Source: Saprolegnia diclina VS20
Taxonomy: Eukaryota; Oomycota; Saprolegniomycetes; Saprolegniales; Saprolegniaceae
Reading direction: 5' to 3'
Assembly: GCF_000281045.1 (NCBI RefSeq)
Contig: NW_008246099.1
Coordinates: forward strand, 498,514-562,513
Length of the DNA stretch: 64,000 bases
Shown one piece after another: positions 54,533 through 64,000 of this stretch. Made by a program: the position numbers and the translations under genes. Below the pieces are notes generated by a model. It saw nothing but the letters and a program-made list of their open reading frames with translations. It was not told the DNA's origin and did not search any database. Position 1 is the first letter of the stretch, and every line of letters begins with the position of its first letter.

Positions 54533-56963
54533 TTAGTGGATGTTTTGGTAGAGGCGGATCGTGTTGTCGGCGCCGCCGCTGGCGATCCAGGGCAGCGTCG
54601 GGTGGAAGGCGAGCGTCATGACGCCGAGGCCGCCCGTGACCTCGTGGCCGCGCAAGATCTTGAGCGGCACGATGAGCGGGTTCTTGATCAGGTCCGAGTA
54701 GACCATCGCGTGGAAGATGTGGATCGTGCCGTCGTCCGAGGCCGACGCCATGAGCGGGTACTTCTTGTGGAAGCCGACGGCGCGCGTCGCCTTCTCGTGG
54801 TACTTGAGCGTCTTGTACGGCGTCGACGAAAGGTCCAAGTCGAACCAGCAGAGGCGGCGATCGTAACTGCCCACGAGCACGTGGTCGCCCGTCGGGTGCA
54901 CATGCAGCGACGAGATCCACTTGACACCGCTCGAGAGCTTCTTGACCATCGCCTGCTGCACGAGGTTGTACACGCGGACGTGGGTCTGCGTCGCGAGGAA
55001 GAAGAAAGGCTTGGACGGGTGGAAGGCCACGGTTTGGATCGACCCGAGCTTCTTCGTGAACGGGTTCTGCGACGACCGCTTCGAGATCTGGTGGATGAGG
55101 ACAGAGGACGAATCCGCCGACGGCACGACCGTCGAGAGGTAGTCGCCCTTGTAGTGCCACGCCACGTCGGTGACGAGACCGCCGTGGTGCAGGACGACGC
55201 GGACACCGCGGCCGTGGCGCGCGCTGCTCGGGTGGAAGGTCCACTTGACCGGCATGCGCGCCTTGCGGGCCGCCGCGTCAATGTCTTCTTCGGTGGTGTC
55301 GACGACCGTCGTGTTCTCGTCGTCGTTGTCGGCCGCCTCGAACGCCTTCGTGCCCTCCATGTCGCCAAAGAGCGCGTTCGTGATGTCGGTCTCGTCGCCG
55401 TTGCCCGTGCCCGTCGCAATCAAAAGCATCTTCTTGGCCGCGACGACCGCCACCACGTGGTGGTCCTTGTTGGGGCACCACTCGACCTTGTGGACGACGG
55501 CGCCAATGCGCCACGTGTGGAGGCACCGACCGGTCTCGACTTCCCAAAGACGCACCGTGTGGTCTTCCGAGCCGGACACGAGGTACTGGCCCACAGGGTC
55601 CATCGAGATCGAGCGAATGCGGCCCGTGTGGCCGTTGAAAGCAAGCGCGAGCGTGTTGGGGAACGGACGGAGATCGCGGGGCTTGGGCAGCTGCGGCACG
55701 AGCGACTCCGGGTCGATGTTGAGCCGGCGCTTGTTGACGCGCGGGCACAGGTACAAGTCGAGGCAGCGCTCAAAGCGCTCGCGGACAAAGTTGGAGTAGC
55801 CGCTGACCTCGCGGAGACTGTTGAACTTTTGCGGGATAAAGTTGAGCTGGCGGTCGGACGGGTCCATCTCGAGCCACGCACGCTTCTCCTCTTCCGTAAA
55901 GAGGTACTCCTCGGGCGGGTTGTACGACTCGGCGTGGCCGGGCAGCACCATCTTGGGGGCCTGGACGTGCGCAGGGCCCTTGGTCACCGGCACCTCATCG
56001 TTCTCGAACCACATTTCGTACGCCTCGGGCTTCTTCTCGGGCGTCTGGTCGAGCTTGATGCGGCCTTCCTTGATACCCTTCATGATCTTGACGACCTTCA
56101 TCTTTTCCCACTTGGAGGGGAGGAAGCGCGCCTTGGGCTCCTGGTCGTTGCCGAGCGAGTGGATCATCTTCTCGGACGTAAAGTAGTCGACGTAGTCCTG
56201 GTGCTCGTTGAACTCGGGGTGCGCGAACGCACCGGCTTGGATGCGGCGGATAATCTCCATCTCGCGGTCCGAGATGACAACCTTGCGGTCGTTGTAGGCG
56301 TCATAGATGGTGCGGGCGTAGTTGGGGTCGTCCTTGGCCGCAATCGCATTGTCGATGCCGTCGCCCTGGTTCTGCTTGATGATCTTCTGGCCGTCGACCG
56401 TGTAACCAATGTGGTCGTAGTCCTCGTACCAACGGAGCGGCACGTTACCGATCGTGTTGTGCACCTCCTACGACGTTGCGTGAGCTTCTCCTTCTTGCTA
56501 CGAAGGTTGCAAGTACCTCGTCGTCCGACGAAAGATCGTCCATGTGCAAGTGCGATGCCACCTTCAACGAGCCGTCCTCACGCATGCGCTGGAGCATTTC
56601 CTCGCGCGACTCGACCTTCCGGCGCGTCTCGCGTTCGTCTTCCGATTCGTCGTCGTCCTCTTCAGCGTCATCGTCGTCGTCGGACGAAGAGCCTTGGTCT
56701 TCGAAGCCATCGTCATCTTCGTCCTCCTCGTCTTCATCGTCGTCGTCATCGCCCTCGTCGTCGCCATCCTCACTCTCTTCCTGGCTGCCTTCGTCCGTCG
56801 GCTCTTCCTCTTCCTCGTCGCTGCTGGGCGTCGCCGGCTTCTTCGGCGCGGGCTTCTTGGCAGCAGGCTTCTTGGCAGCAGGCGTCTTGGCGGCAGGCGT
56901 CTTGGCAGCAGGCGTCTTGGCGGCAGGGCGCTGCGGCGCGATCGCGGATCCTTTGCGGGCCAT
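54533..56963 (-). CDS. BOP1: Ribosome biogenesis protein BOP1/Erb1
   Basis: Core member of the PeBoW complex needed for 27S pre-rRNA processing and 60S assembly in the nucleolus. Two exons (one 49-bp intron) splice to 793 residues. Residues 1-150 are low complexity: an Ala/Lys/Pro repeat (five 15-bp units) then a long Asp/Glu stretch. The BOP1NT domain follows (GNVPLRWYEDYDHIGYTVDG, IIRRIQAGAFAHPEF, FIPQKFNSLREVSGYSNFV, DLYLCPRVNKRRLN), then a WD40 propeller starting at LAFNGHTGRIRSISMDP and ending at WIASGGADNTIRLYQNIH. The start is the ATG encoding MARKGS. CCAAT/ATTGG boxes lie 60-100 bp upstream. The very long plus-strand frame opposite this gene (820 codons) is a shadow. Confidence 0.96.
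56851..56925 (-). repeat. 15-bp tandem repeat encoding K-K/T-P-A-A units
   Basis: Five 15-bp units (GGCTTCTTGGCAGCA and GGCGTCTTGGCGGCA variants, plus-strand orientation) in the first exon of BOP1. The unit keeps the frame, so copy number may vary between strains. Confidence 0.9.
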
Positions 56964-57473
56964 CGCTTTGAGAACTTCAACAGACGATGATTCGATGGCG
57001 CTCGGTGAAACCACAGCTACCAACCAATAATAATCTTCCCAATTTGCCGCCGTTTGATTGGTCCGATCGCAAATGGACCGAGATGTTCCTTCATTACAAC
57101 GCACCCAGGTGCAGAAATATACTGCAGGGCAGTGCAGTGTCCGGATACGTTGCATATTCGCTATATCAGTACACTTGTACACTCCAACCGAGGACCTTTA
57201 CGCAATAAGTTTTAGAGGGAAAACAAACGGATACCACCTGATATTATGTCGCCAAGCGGCTCGGGGCCGATGCTTTGCGTACAGCGGGCTCCTTGACCCT
57301 CTCGTAGCAGAGACAATCGCTCGAAGTGGCTTGCTGCGTCAACGATGCAAGATCCCAGGACGCTTTATCTGTGCGAATTTCGAGTGCATCCGGAACGACC
57401 AGCACCCGATTCAGACAGCGCTGCTTTGAAGGAATTACTCGTCATCATTGGGATCCAGCAACTCAACAGCGCG
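56964..57473. other. Divergent promoter region, BOP1 / POP4
   Basis: 510 bp between divergent starts. CCAAT at 57024 and 57039 and ATTGG at 57057 cluster on the BOP1 side. No gene seen. Confidence 0.5.
57024..57061 (-). promoter_or_regulatory. CCAAT/ATTGG cluster upstream of BOP1
   Basis: Two CCAAT and one ATTGG within 38 bp, 61-98 bp before the BOP1 start codon. Confidence 0.4.
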
Positions 57474-58553
57474 ATGGAGAAGCGGAAGCAGCTCCTCGAC
57501 TCGCTGGACGCAGCCTTCGCGACGAAGAAGCCCAAGCTCACGCATGTCAAGCCACTCGCGCCTGGCGTGGTCCAGACGAGCAAGCCCAACCAAAAGGCCA
57601 ACCAGAAAGCCAATAACGCACTCGGTAGCCAGAAAAACAACCAGAAGAGCAACCAGAAGCCCAAGTCTGCACCCAGCAAACCGAATGCCAAGCAACAAGC
57701 ACCCAAGGCTATTGTGGATCCACTCTACGCGACTCTGACCGACGAGACCAAGCTGCGTCTGGCGCCAAGCGCGACGAAAGGGCGCCAAAACATCAAGCTT
57801 CTCGAGACGCAGCTCGCAGCGATGGCGCTCAAGAAGCCGTCGACGACCGAAGACTTTGTGGAGAAGATCAAGAGCAAAGCGCTGCAACTGCACAACCCGC
57901 ACAAGGCCAAGAAGCCACTTAATGCGGCGCTCCAGTCCATCCACGTACAGACATCGCTCTCGTCGTGCGCTACTGACATATCTCGATCCGTAGTTTCCCA
58001 AGCGCCTGAGCCAAGGGCAGCGTCGGGCCGCCGGCTACCATGTCGCCACGCCATCTCTTCCGTACGTTTCTCCATCGATTGTCGCTAAAGGAATACGCTT
58101 GTAGATATGCGTCGGCCTTGGAGCTGCATGACCTCTGGCTGCAATACATGGCCGACCTCATCGGCAACGAGGACCTGTAAGCACTTATTGTGTATTGTCG
58201 CCGCTGAACTACGCTCAATAGGTCGGCGATCCCGGCCAGCACGTCGTTTGCTACGTGTTCTTTTGGTGCCAAGCTCCGCAAGGCCGACTACAACGGCTGT
58301 CTCTTGAGAGGTAGTCGGCGATTCGATCCTTGCTGATCCCAACTTATATCTATTGACTCTAGTCGTGCGGTCGCGGAATCCGGGTCTTATCGGGCTTGAA
58401 GGCGTCGTCTTGGCCGAGCACAAGAACGTCTTTCAGCTCGTGACGGCGAAAGAAAAAGTTGTCCTCGTGCCCAAGGTCGGGTCGTCCTTTGCGTTCACAC
58501 TGGACACGAGCACGTTCCGCTTTGACGGCGATGACTTTGCGTTGCGGCAGTAG
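57474..58553 (+). CDS. POP4: RNase P/MRP subunit POP4 (Rpp29)
   Basis: Protein subunit of the RNase P and RNase MRP ribonucleoproteins that process pre-tRNA 5' ends and pre-rRNA. Five exons (introns 49, 43, 45 and 52 bp) splice to 296 residues. The N-terminal 110 residues are low complexity, rich in Lys, Asn, Gln and Pro (KPNQKANQKANNAL). The core begins around LELHDLWLQYMADLIGN. The Sm-like Rpp29 fold is clear in GAKLRKADYNGCLLRVVRS, NPGLIGLEGVVLAEHKNVFQ and VVLVPKVGSSFAFTLD. The start at 57474 (MEKRKQLLDSLDA) matches the N-terminal helix of the family; the frame is open a little further upstream. Confidence 0.92.
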
Positions 58554-59325
58554 AAACAAATCAACTTTTTATCAACCTTGTGGAGCCGTAACTGAACGGG
58601 TTGACAACGCCGATACTACGGTCAATGTTCGGACGGCGACTCGAGTCACAGACCATACCATACCGCAGTGTTATTACAACTCCAGTCGACACGGGTCAGT
58701 TGTCTTCTTCGCAAGCGCGCGCGACGAGCAAACCAGTCGGCGTAGCGACCTCGTCGTTGCCAAATGTAGTTCGCAGCCCAAGATGAGCCCAGCGCTCGTC
58801 GGTCGCTGAACAACAGATCAGGTTGGCGCGCAACGAACCGGAACACAGCACAAGGCTTGCGGAATGGCGGGAAGCTGCGACCGAATCGCTCGCAATGGCG
58901 ACGTCGACCTAATCATGGCAGCACCATGCGGAAGAGAGCACCCATAGTACACGTAAGTACAACATCCTTGCCCGAGTACATGTAGGTCGCTTGGCTTTGG
59001 GCATCGGCGCCATGAAGTGATACGAGGTCGGTCATTTGAGAAAGGCCAAGGCTGGTGTCTTTTGACACTGGACCGAAATCGTTTGGCTTTGGAGAAGACT
59101 GCATTCGCCATGGAAGTTCTCCTTGGATCGGTATTGCGCAATCTCTGTCGTGGACTTTTCCCGCCAAAAATGACGCATCTTCCACCGTCGGGACGTTGCT
59201 GACCAAGCCGACGAGCGACCAAATCTGGTTGACGCCACCTGAGCGCAGATTTGTGGCAGCTCCGCAAAACACCAGATCTAGATAGTTCAGATGTAGATTT
59301 GTCTATAAAAAGTTACAGTAGGGAA
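58554..59325. other. Intergenic spacer, nothing secure
   Basis: Between the POP4 stop and the MRTO4 stop. A minus-strand frame at 58913-59272 is open for 119 codons but has no domain or coding bias. Confidence 0.45.
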
Positions 59326-60039
59326 TTAGTCCGACATGTCGGCGTCTTCGTCGTCGTTGTTGGCCGACGCCTTCGTCTTGCGCTCGGCGATGCGCGCGTA
59401 CTGGCCGTCCTTGGACCACCGCGAGAGCATCTGGACGTTGAAGGTGGCCATCTTCTTGTCAAAGTGGACGAGGAGCTTGGCCTGCTCGGGCGTGAGCGTC
59501 TGGCCTTCTTTGCAGATCGTGTGCGCGTTGTTGAGCGTGATGACGCTGCGCTTGAGGTCGACCGGGAGGCCGAGCGCACGGAGCGACTCGACCATCGAGC
59601 CAACAAACTGCGAGAGCGGGCCAGCGGGGATCGTGACCGTCTCGGTCGCGACAAAGCCCGACTTGGCGTAGTCCTCGACGCTGAGCTTGGCAAAGTACTC
59701 ACGGACTTCGTCGTCGCCCTTGTTGGTCATGAGAAGACCGACGCTGCCCGAGATGTCGTTCGAGAGCTTGAAGAGGTTCTCGGCGTACTCCTCTTCGGGC
59801 GACCGGCCGAGTGCGACCTTCATGACCTTGTTCTTGCCAAGGAAGAAGCGGCTGTCGGCAAAGTCGGCGCGCACCACCTTGAAGTGGTTCGTGCGCATGT
59901 TTTCAAACGAGAAGACGTAGATGGCGCTGTAGTCATCGACGGCCGACCGGATCGAGTCGACGACGCCCTTCTTGAGGTCCGCGCCCTTCTTGCTCGTCTG
60001 CGTAAGCGGCTTCGTTCGGACACGGCGGGACTTGGGCAT
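59326..60039 (-). CDS. MRTO4: Ribosome assembly factor MRT4 (uL10-like)
   Basis: A 237-residue, intronless homologue of Mrt4/MRTO4, a nuclear paralogue of P0 (uL10) that holds the stalk site on pre-60S particles until P0 replaces it. Family features are clear from the start MPKSRRVRTKPLTQTSKKG through YSAIYVFSFENMRTNHFKVV, FFLGKNKVMKVALG, VGLLMTNKGDDEV and PVDLKRSVITLNN. The C-terminus ends in a short acidic tail (NNDDEDADMSD) instead of the P-stalk motif, as expected for Mrt4. The ATG at 60039 is used; upstream the frame opens only from a GTG. A CCAAT box at 60091-60095 is 52 bp before the start. Confidence 0.95.
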   Translation of the reverse strand: MPKSRRVRTKPLTQTSKKGADLKKGVVDSIRSAVDDYSAIYVFSFENMRTNHFKVVRADFADSRFFLGKNKVMKVALGRSPEEEYAENLFKLSNDISGSVGLLMTNKGDDEVREYFAKLSVEDYAKSGFVATETVTIPAGPLSQFVGSMVESLRALGLPVDLKRSVITLNNAHTICKEGQTLTPEQAKLLVHFDKKMATFNVQMLSRWSKDGQYARIAERKTKASANNDDEDADMSD

Positions 60040-60821
60040 GGTGGCTTTTGGAAAATGCTCTTTGGGCACGACTGGTATCTGCGCTTCCCACCAATCAATC
60101 TCCCAACCGCGCCATGCGAGCTCGAAGTTCGAAGTCCATCAGAACCCCAAGACGCCTTTGTCTAAACGCACGCATTTCCACCGCGTTGAAGTGCATCATA
60201 TCGAGAGATCTTACATTTCAGCTGTGGTCGTGGACTCTGTGCAGCAGCATAGGACGACTGAACCATGGTGCTCGAGCCCGAGATGAGAGTTTCGACAACA
60301 TTTTCCAGCCCATTCCTACTTGATGCAATGCGTTAGTTAGCATTAGATTGTCCACAGTACACAGCAACGGTGAAGTCACTCGACGGCTACAATATGTTGG
60401 AGCATCATTGTTGGCACGACGACCTGTGCTGCAACTGCTTGTAGTAGAGGTTACCATAATTGAAACGTGTCGGCGTTTTTGGGAATAACCCATCAGCTCG
60501 TGATCGTTTGCATTCACGCAGTGACGTGGCCTGCCGTCGGGCATCTCGACGGTATACGAAACATCCATCGATATACCTTAAGGAGGCCTCAATCGATTGC
60601 CATGAGCATACCTGGCCTTCATTCCCATGCATTGCCGCACAGCTTGCCGCGCAGAGCTGGACGGCCAAGGCAGCTAAAGGCGCGTGTGCATAGCCTTGCT
60701 GGTCGACCATCCGAAGTTCGAAGTCCACTGTCCGGTTGGTCCGGATACGTGTTGCTTGGTGCTCAAAGGCCGTTGGTTCAGTCATTTCCGGGCGCCTCCA
60801 TTTCCCGTCAGCAGCTTCATC
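60040..60821. other. Divergent promoter region, MRTO4 / EIF3H
   Basis: About 780 bp without a supported gene. CCAAT at 60091-60095 belongs to the MRTO4 side. Confidence 0.5.
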
Positions 60822-61832
60822 ATGGCCGAGATCATGACGCGCGTGGACAAGGTCCAGCTCGAGGGCCTTGCGCTGCTCCAGATCATCAAGCACTGCCACG
60901 AGAATCTTCCCCGCTCCGTCGCCGGCTCGCTCCTCGGCCTTGAAGCTGACGCCACGCTTGAGGTGACCAACAGCTTCCCGTCGCCGGTCGTGGCGGCCGC
61001 GCCCGGCGCGTCGCCGGCGTCGCCGACGAACAAGGACAAGTCTGTCATGTTCGCTTCCGAGTCGGATGAGTACCAGATCGACATGATGAAGAACCTCCGC
61101 GAGGTCAACATGGACAACAACAAGGTGGGCTGGTACCAGTCGGCGATGAACTCGACGTACGCGACGACGGCGACGATCGAGTACCAGTTCCAGTACCAGA
61201 AGAACCTCGGCCAGAACGCGATCTGCATCGTGTACGACCCGCTGGAGACGATGAAGGGTGCGCTCTCGCTCAAGGCTTTCCGCCTCACGGACGCGTTCCT
61301 CGAGACGTACAAGGCCAAGGCCTTCACGAAGGAAGGTTTTGCCAAGGCCGACATCCGCGCCGCGACGATGCTCGAGGAGATCCCGATCGAGCTCCACAAC
61401 TCGGACATTGTGACGTGCTACCTCCTCGAACTGCAGGCGCAGAAGCTCGCCGACTGCGAGTTTGACCGCCTCGACCTTGCGACCAACACGTACTTGGAGA
61501 ACAGCCTCCAGAACCTCAGCGCGTGGGCCGACGAGCTGGCGCAAGAACACTACAAATTCCAGGGCTACGAGCGCGCGGTCGCCAAGCAGCGGGCACAGTA
61601 CAGCCAGTGGGTTCAGAAGCGCCGCGAAGAAAACAAGGTGCGCCGCGAGAACGGCGACGAGCTCCTTGCCGAGGAGGACCCGTCGATCGCCAAGTCCCTC
61701 AACCAGCCGAGCCGCTTGGAGTCGCTCCTCATCACCAAGCAAATGAACACGTACTGCGACAACATCAACCGCTACGCTGGCAAGAGCTTCAATAAGTTAT
61801 TTCTCGCTGGCACGCTCCACAAGAACGAATAG
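60822..61832 (+). CDS. EIF3H: Translation initiation factor eIF3 subunit h
   Basis: A 336-residue, intronless MPN-domain subunit of the eIF3 scaffold that recruits mRNA to the 40S ribosome. The MPN domain begins VDKVQLEGLALLQIIKHC and contains VAGSLLGLEADATLEVTNSF and NNKVGWYQSAMNSTY. The JAMM metalloprotease motif is absent: the usual HxH is replaced by QSA, as is normal for eIF3h, so it is structural and not a deubiquitinase. The C-terminal helical part (LQNLSAWADELAQEHYKFQG, VQKRREENKVRREN, LLITKQMNTYCDNINRY) is typical. The start at 60822 gives MAEIMTRVDKVQ; the longer upstream frame is not conserved in character. The stop is 33 bp before the convergent 3' end of the LRR gene. Confidence 0.96.
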   Translation: MAEIMTRVDKVQLEGLALLQIIKHCHENLPRSVAGSLLGLEADATLEVTNSFPSPVVAAAPGASPASPTNKDKSVMFASESDEYQIDMMKNLREVNMDNNKVGWYQSAMNSTYATTATIEYQFQYQKNLGQNAICIVYDPLETMKGALSLKAFRLTDAFLETYKAKAFTKEGFAKADIRAATMLEEIPIELHNSDIVTCYLLELQAQKLADCEFDRLDLATNTYLENSLQNLSAWADELAQEHYKFQGYERAVAKQRAQYSQWVQKRREENKVRRENGDELLAEEDPSIAKSLNQPSRLESLLITKQMNTYCDNINRYAGKSFNKLFLAGTLHKNE

Positions 61833-61864
61833 AAGCAGATGTAATACCCAGTTTTTAGTTGACA

Positions 61865-64000
61865 CTATACCATTGGTTGGACCGACTGCAGCGCGCTCGA
61901 CCAGCTCTGGCGCACGTCGATCGGCGAGTTCCGCAACAAGGTGCTGCGCCACAGAGCGCCCTCTTCGTAGCTCCCACGCAGCAGATCCTCGCGCACGATC
62001 ACGGAGGCGAGGACGTTCGTGGTCGCCGCCGCCATGTTGCGCTGGATGCACCCGTCTACATACACGCCCATGAGCCGGAGGCTAATCGTCCTTGCTGCGT
62101 ACAGAGCGCGCCGAGGACGGCAAACAAAGCCTCGCGGCGCGGCTCCTTGAGGTCGAGGAGGCGGCGTGTGTCCTGGATCGGCACGGGCATCACCGTCACG
62201 GACGCGTTGCGCAAGAGTCCTTCGTGGAAGCGCTCGAACCCGAGTACGCTCGTGTGGTTGCCATCCCAGAAGAGCGCGCGGAGCTTGGTGGTTTTGGGCA
62301 GCGCCGAGGCGAGGCACAAGGCGACTTCATCGCCGCCACGGTTGCCAGAGAGGTCGAGCACCTCGAGGCTCGACGCCGACGAGCCTATCGAGTGGACAAT
62401 CGGGCGCAGCACCGAGAGGGGGTAGCGCAGCGAGGGTATCGTGCTGCCTATGTAGAGCTCTTGCAGCGCACGCGACGAGGTGAGGAGCGTGGCAAAGGCG
62501 TCGCCAGGGCGCATCTCGAGCGGACCCGAGAAGAACGCGCCAAGCATCGAGGCGAGCGGCGTCCCGCCGTTGTTTTCGAGATGCAGCGCGCGGAGTTGAC
62601 GGCACGAGCTCAAGGCGGCAACGACCACGGCGAGCTACGCAATGGTCCTGTCAGTCATAACGAGTGCGGCGGCAACGACGCACGGCCTCGTCTCGGAGCC
62701 CACACTGGTTCAACCAGAGACTCTCGCGCAACACGAGCGGCGACGCCAAAAACAGGTCGGCGAGGACTTTGCCCTTGGTGCTCAAGTCGTTTTCACTCAT
62801 GTCGAGACTCAATGGCTGCGACGTGAACCTTGGGTTGGCGAACCACGGCGTCAAAATCGTCTCCAACCCACGCTTGGGCACGCTCAAGTTCCGGAGCACG
62901 AGACTCGCGAGGCTCTGCGTTGCGCCAAGGATCTAGCAAATGACCTGCGTCGACTGCGCATGACAAGACGCCACGCACCGCACCCAGGTCGGCAACAGCT
63001 TCGTCTTTGAGCGTCAAGTGCGAGAGGTCGAGCGACAGGAGCGACGACGTGTGCAGTACCGTGTTGAGATGGATCGATCTCAGGAGCTTTGCCGCATCGA
63101 TATTTGTGCCTGCCTGCACCAAACCATCTAAACCACAATGCTACGGCGATGATACTCACCACTGCCAGCCGCGTGAGGGAGGAGGCTCGCCCAAGCCACT
63201 CGGTGAGCGCTGTCGAGCTCTACGCCCAAGCAATACTAGCACCTCCATATACAACGAGGCTACCTGCAAGTCGAGCGGGTTGAACGAGAGATCGAGCACT
63301 CGCAGCGTCGCTGTCCACTACCCAGCCCATGAGAACATGAAGCGAAGATGGGTCGTCGGACGCTCGGAAGTTTGAGCGTCGTCACGAGCGGCAGCACGTG
63401 GGTCATGCCACATTTGGCCAAATACAAGTTCTGCGCTCTCTCAAGCCCGAGAAGAAACAGGTTGAGGACGTACGTGCAACCCGGACGGAAACTGCTTGAG
63501 GCACGAAGCCAGCGCGACGACCATTTCCCGCGCCAGCTTGTTCTCGGAAAGATCGATCGTCTCGAGTCGCCACGAGCTTGGGTCCTTGAGCTTGCACTGC
63601 ACCACCTCTTCAAGCGCGCTCAGTGCCGATCGCGAGAGGTGCACTTTAGTCAGTCGGAGCCTACGATATTTGCGACTGCACTCCGAGATGGTGGCATGGC
63701 GTGGAGCGTACTCGCGGAGGTTGGGGTTGTAGCCAATGGTTTCAAAGGCGCGTGACACGCCGTCATCGTCAAGGACCACGTCGTGCACAAGGAGGCTACC
63801 GAATCGTATGAGCCTCGAAGGACGCAGTGATTTACCCCTGGAACGAAGGAGCAAAACGACAGGTGCTCACAACAGCCATGGCATCAAGCGTTTTCTCGGC
63901 TGTCTCCATCTCACCACCGCCCGCCAAGAGGCACGCTTCGTAGTCAAGCACGGGTGGCGTCGCGACACTGCTCTCTTCCAGCTTGGCGGCGACCCAGTCG
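61865..64000 (-). CDS. CARMIL-like leucine-rich-repeat protein, partial (5' end outside window)
   Basis: The 3' part of a gene that continues past the right edge. At least six exons with introns near 50 bp can be traced. Repeated LRR units are visible: WRLETIDLSENKLAREMVVA, SLDLSHLTLKDEAVADL, LSLDMSENDLSTKGKVLADL, LRALHLENNGGTPLASML, SLEVLDLSGNRGGDEVALCL. After them, KLRALFWDGNHTSVLGFERF and NASVTVMPVPIQDTRRLL resemble the end of the LRR domain of CARMIL (actin capping-protein regulators), which has a similar GF...N..L..MP.P.D pattern. The protein ends shortly after (SALQSVQPMV), so the long CARMIL tail with the capping-protein-binding motif is absent. Function beyond an LRR scaffold is uncertain. 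Confidence 0.78.

Noticed and set aside
54509-56971. 820-codon plus-strand open frame opposite BOP1
   Set aside because: It is a shadow of the G+C-biased BOP1 codons; its product is an Arg/Asp/Val-rich low-complexity string with no domain, while the minus strand encodes an unmistakable BOP1.
58913-59272. 119-codon minus-strand frame
   Set aside because: No codon bias or domain; probably chance.

Overview
This window is eukaryotic nuclear DNA, most likely from an oomycete and probably a saprolegnialean water mould; that placement is inference. Genes are densely packed on both strands and rich in G+C at third codon positions, while the gaps are more AT-rich. Almost every gene is cut by introns of only 39-63 nt that begin GTRCG/GTAxG and end in TAG or CAG. 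Reading frames, splice phases and family motifs agree across these introns, so most models below could be spliced to an exact multiple of three. Two runs of N (15448-15577 and 29416-29660) are assembly gaps. I saw no tRNA, rRNA or CRISPR array.

Layout. 1-2.8 kb holds no convincing gene. 2.8-9 kb: a small SHAQKYF-type MYB factor, a HEMK1/PrmC release-factor methyltransferase and a full ABCB (P-glycoprotein-type) transporter. 9-12 kb is gene-poor, with two doubtful small ORFs. 12-15.2 kb: an IQ-motif protein and a CWF19-like splicing factor. 15.6-19.4 kb: two divergent serine carboxypeptidases that share a 211-bp tract of almost identical DNA. 19.6-23 kb: a phosphoglycerate-dehydrogenase-like protein that has lost its active-site motifs, divergent from a stand-alone NPC1 N-terminal-domain protein with one membrane anchor. 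23.3-25.6 kb: an intron-containing, MULE-transposase-derived gene. 26.7-31.5 kb: a cytochrome P450 array of one intact gene, one pseudogene and one C-terminal relict.

31.5-52.7 kb holds four large genes: a PA-ankyrin-SAPS-like fusion protein with a candidate myristoylation site; a 2106-residue coiled-coil golgin with a C-terminal GRIP domain; a P4-ATPase (lipid flippase) with an extra N-terminal four-helix membrane module; and an OSCA/TMEM63-like polytopic membrane protein with an SUEL-type lectin domain in its first extracellular loop. 53.5-64 kb is mostly housekeeping: BOP1 and MRTO4 (60S ribosome assembly), POP4 (RNase P/MRP), eIF3h and the 3' part of a CARMIL-like leucine-rich-repeat protein that runs off the right edge.

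There is no operon logic. Loosely, golgin, flippase and the PA-ankyrin-SAPS protein point to membrane trafficking, and BOP1/MRTO4/POP4/eIF3h to RNA and ribosome biology. CCAAT/ATTGG boxes recur 40-210 bp upstream of many starts. The most unusual items are the lectin-channel protein, the PA-ankyrin-SAPS fusion, the extended flippase, the PGDH pseudoenzyme, the domesticated transposase and the carboxypeptidase conversion tract.
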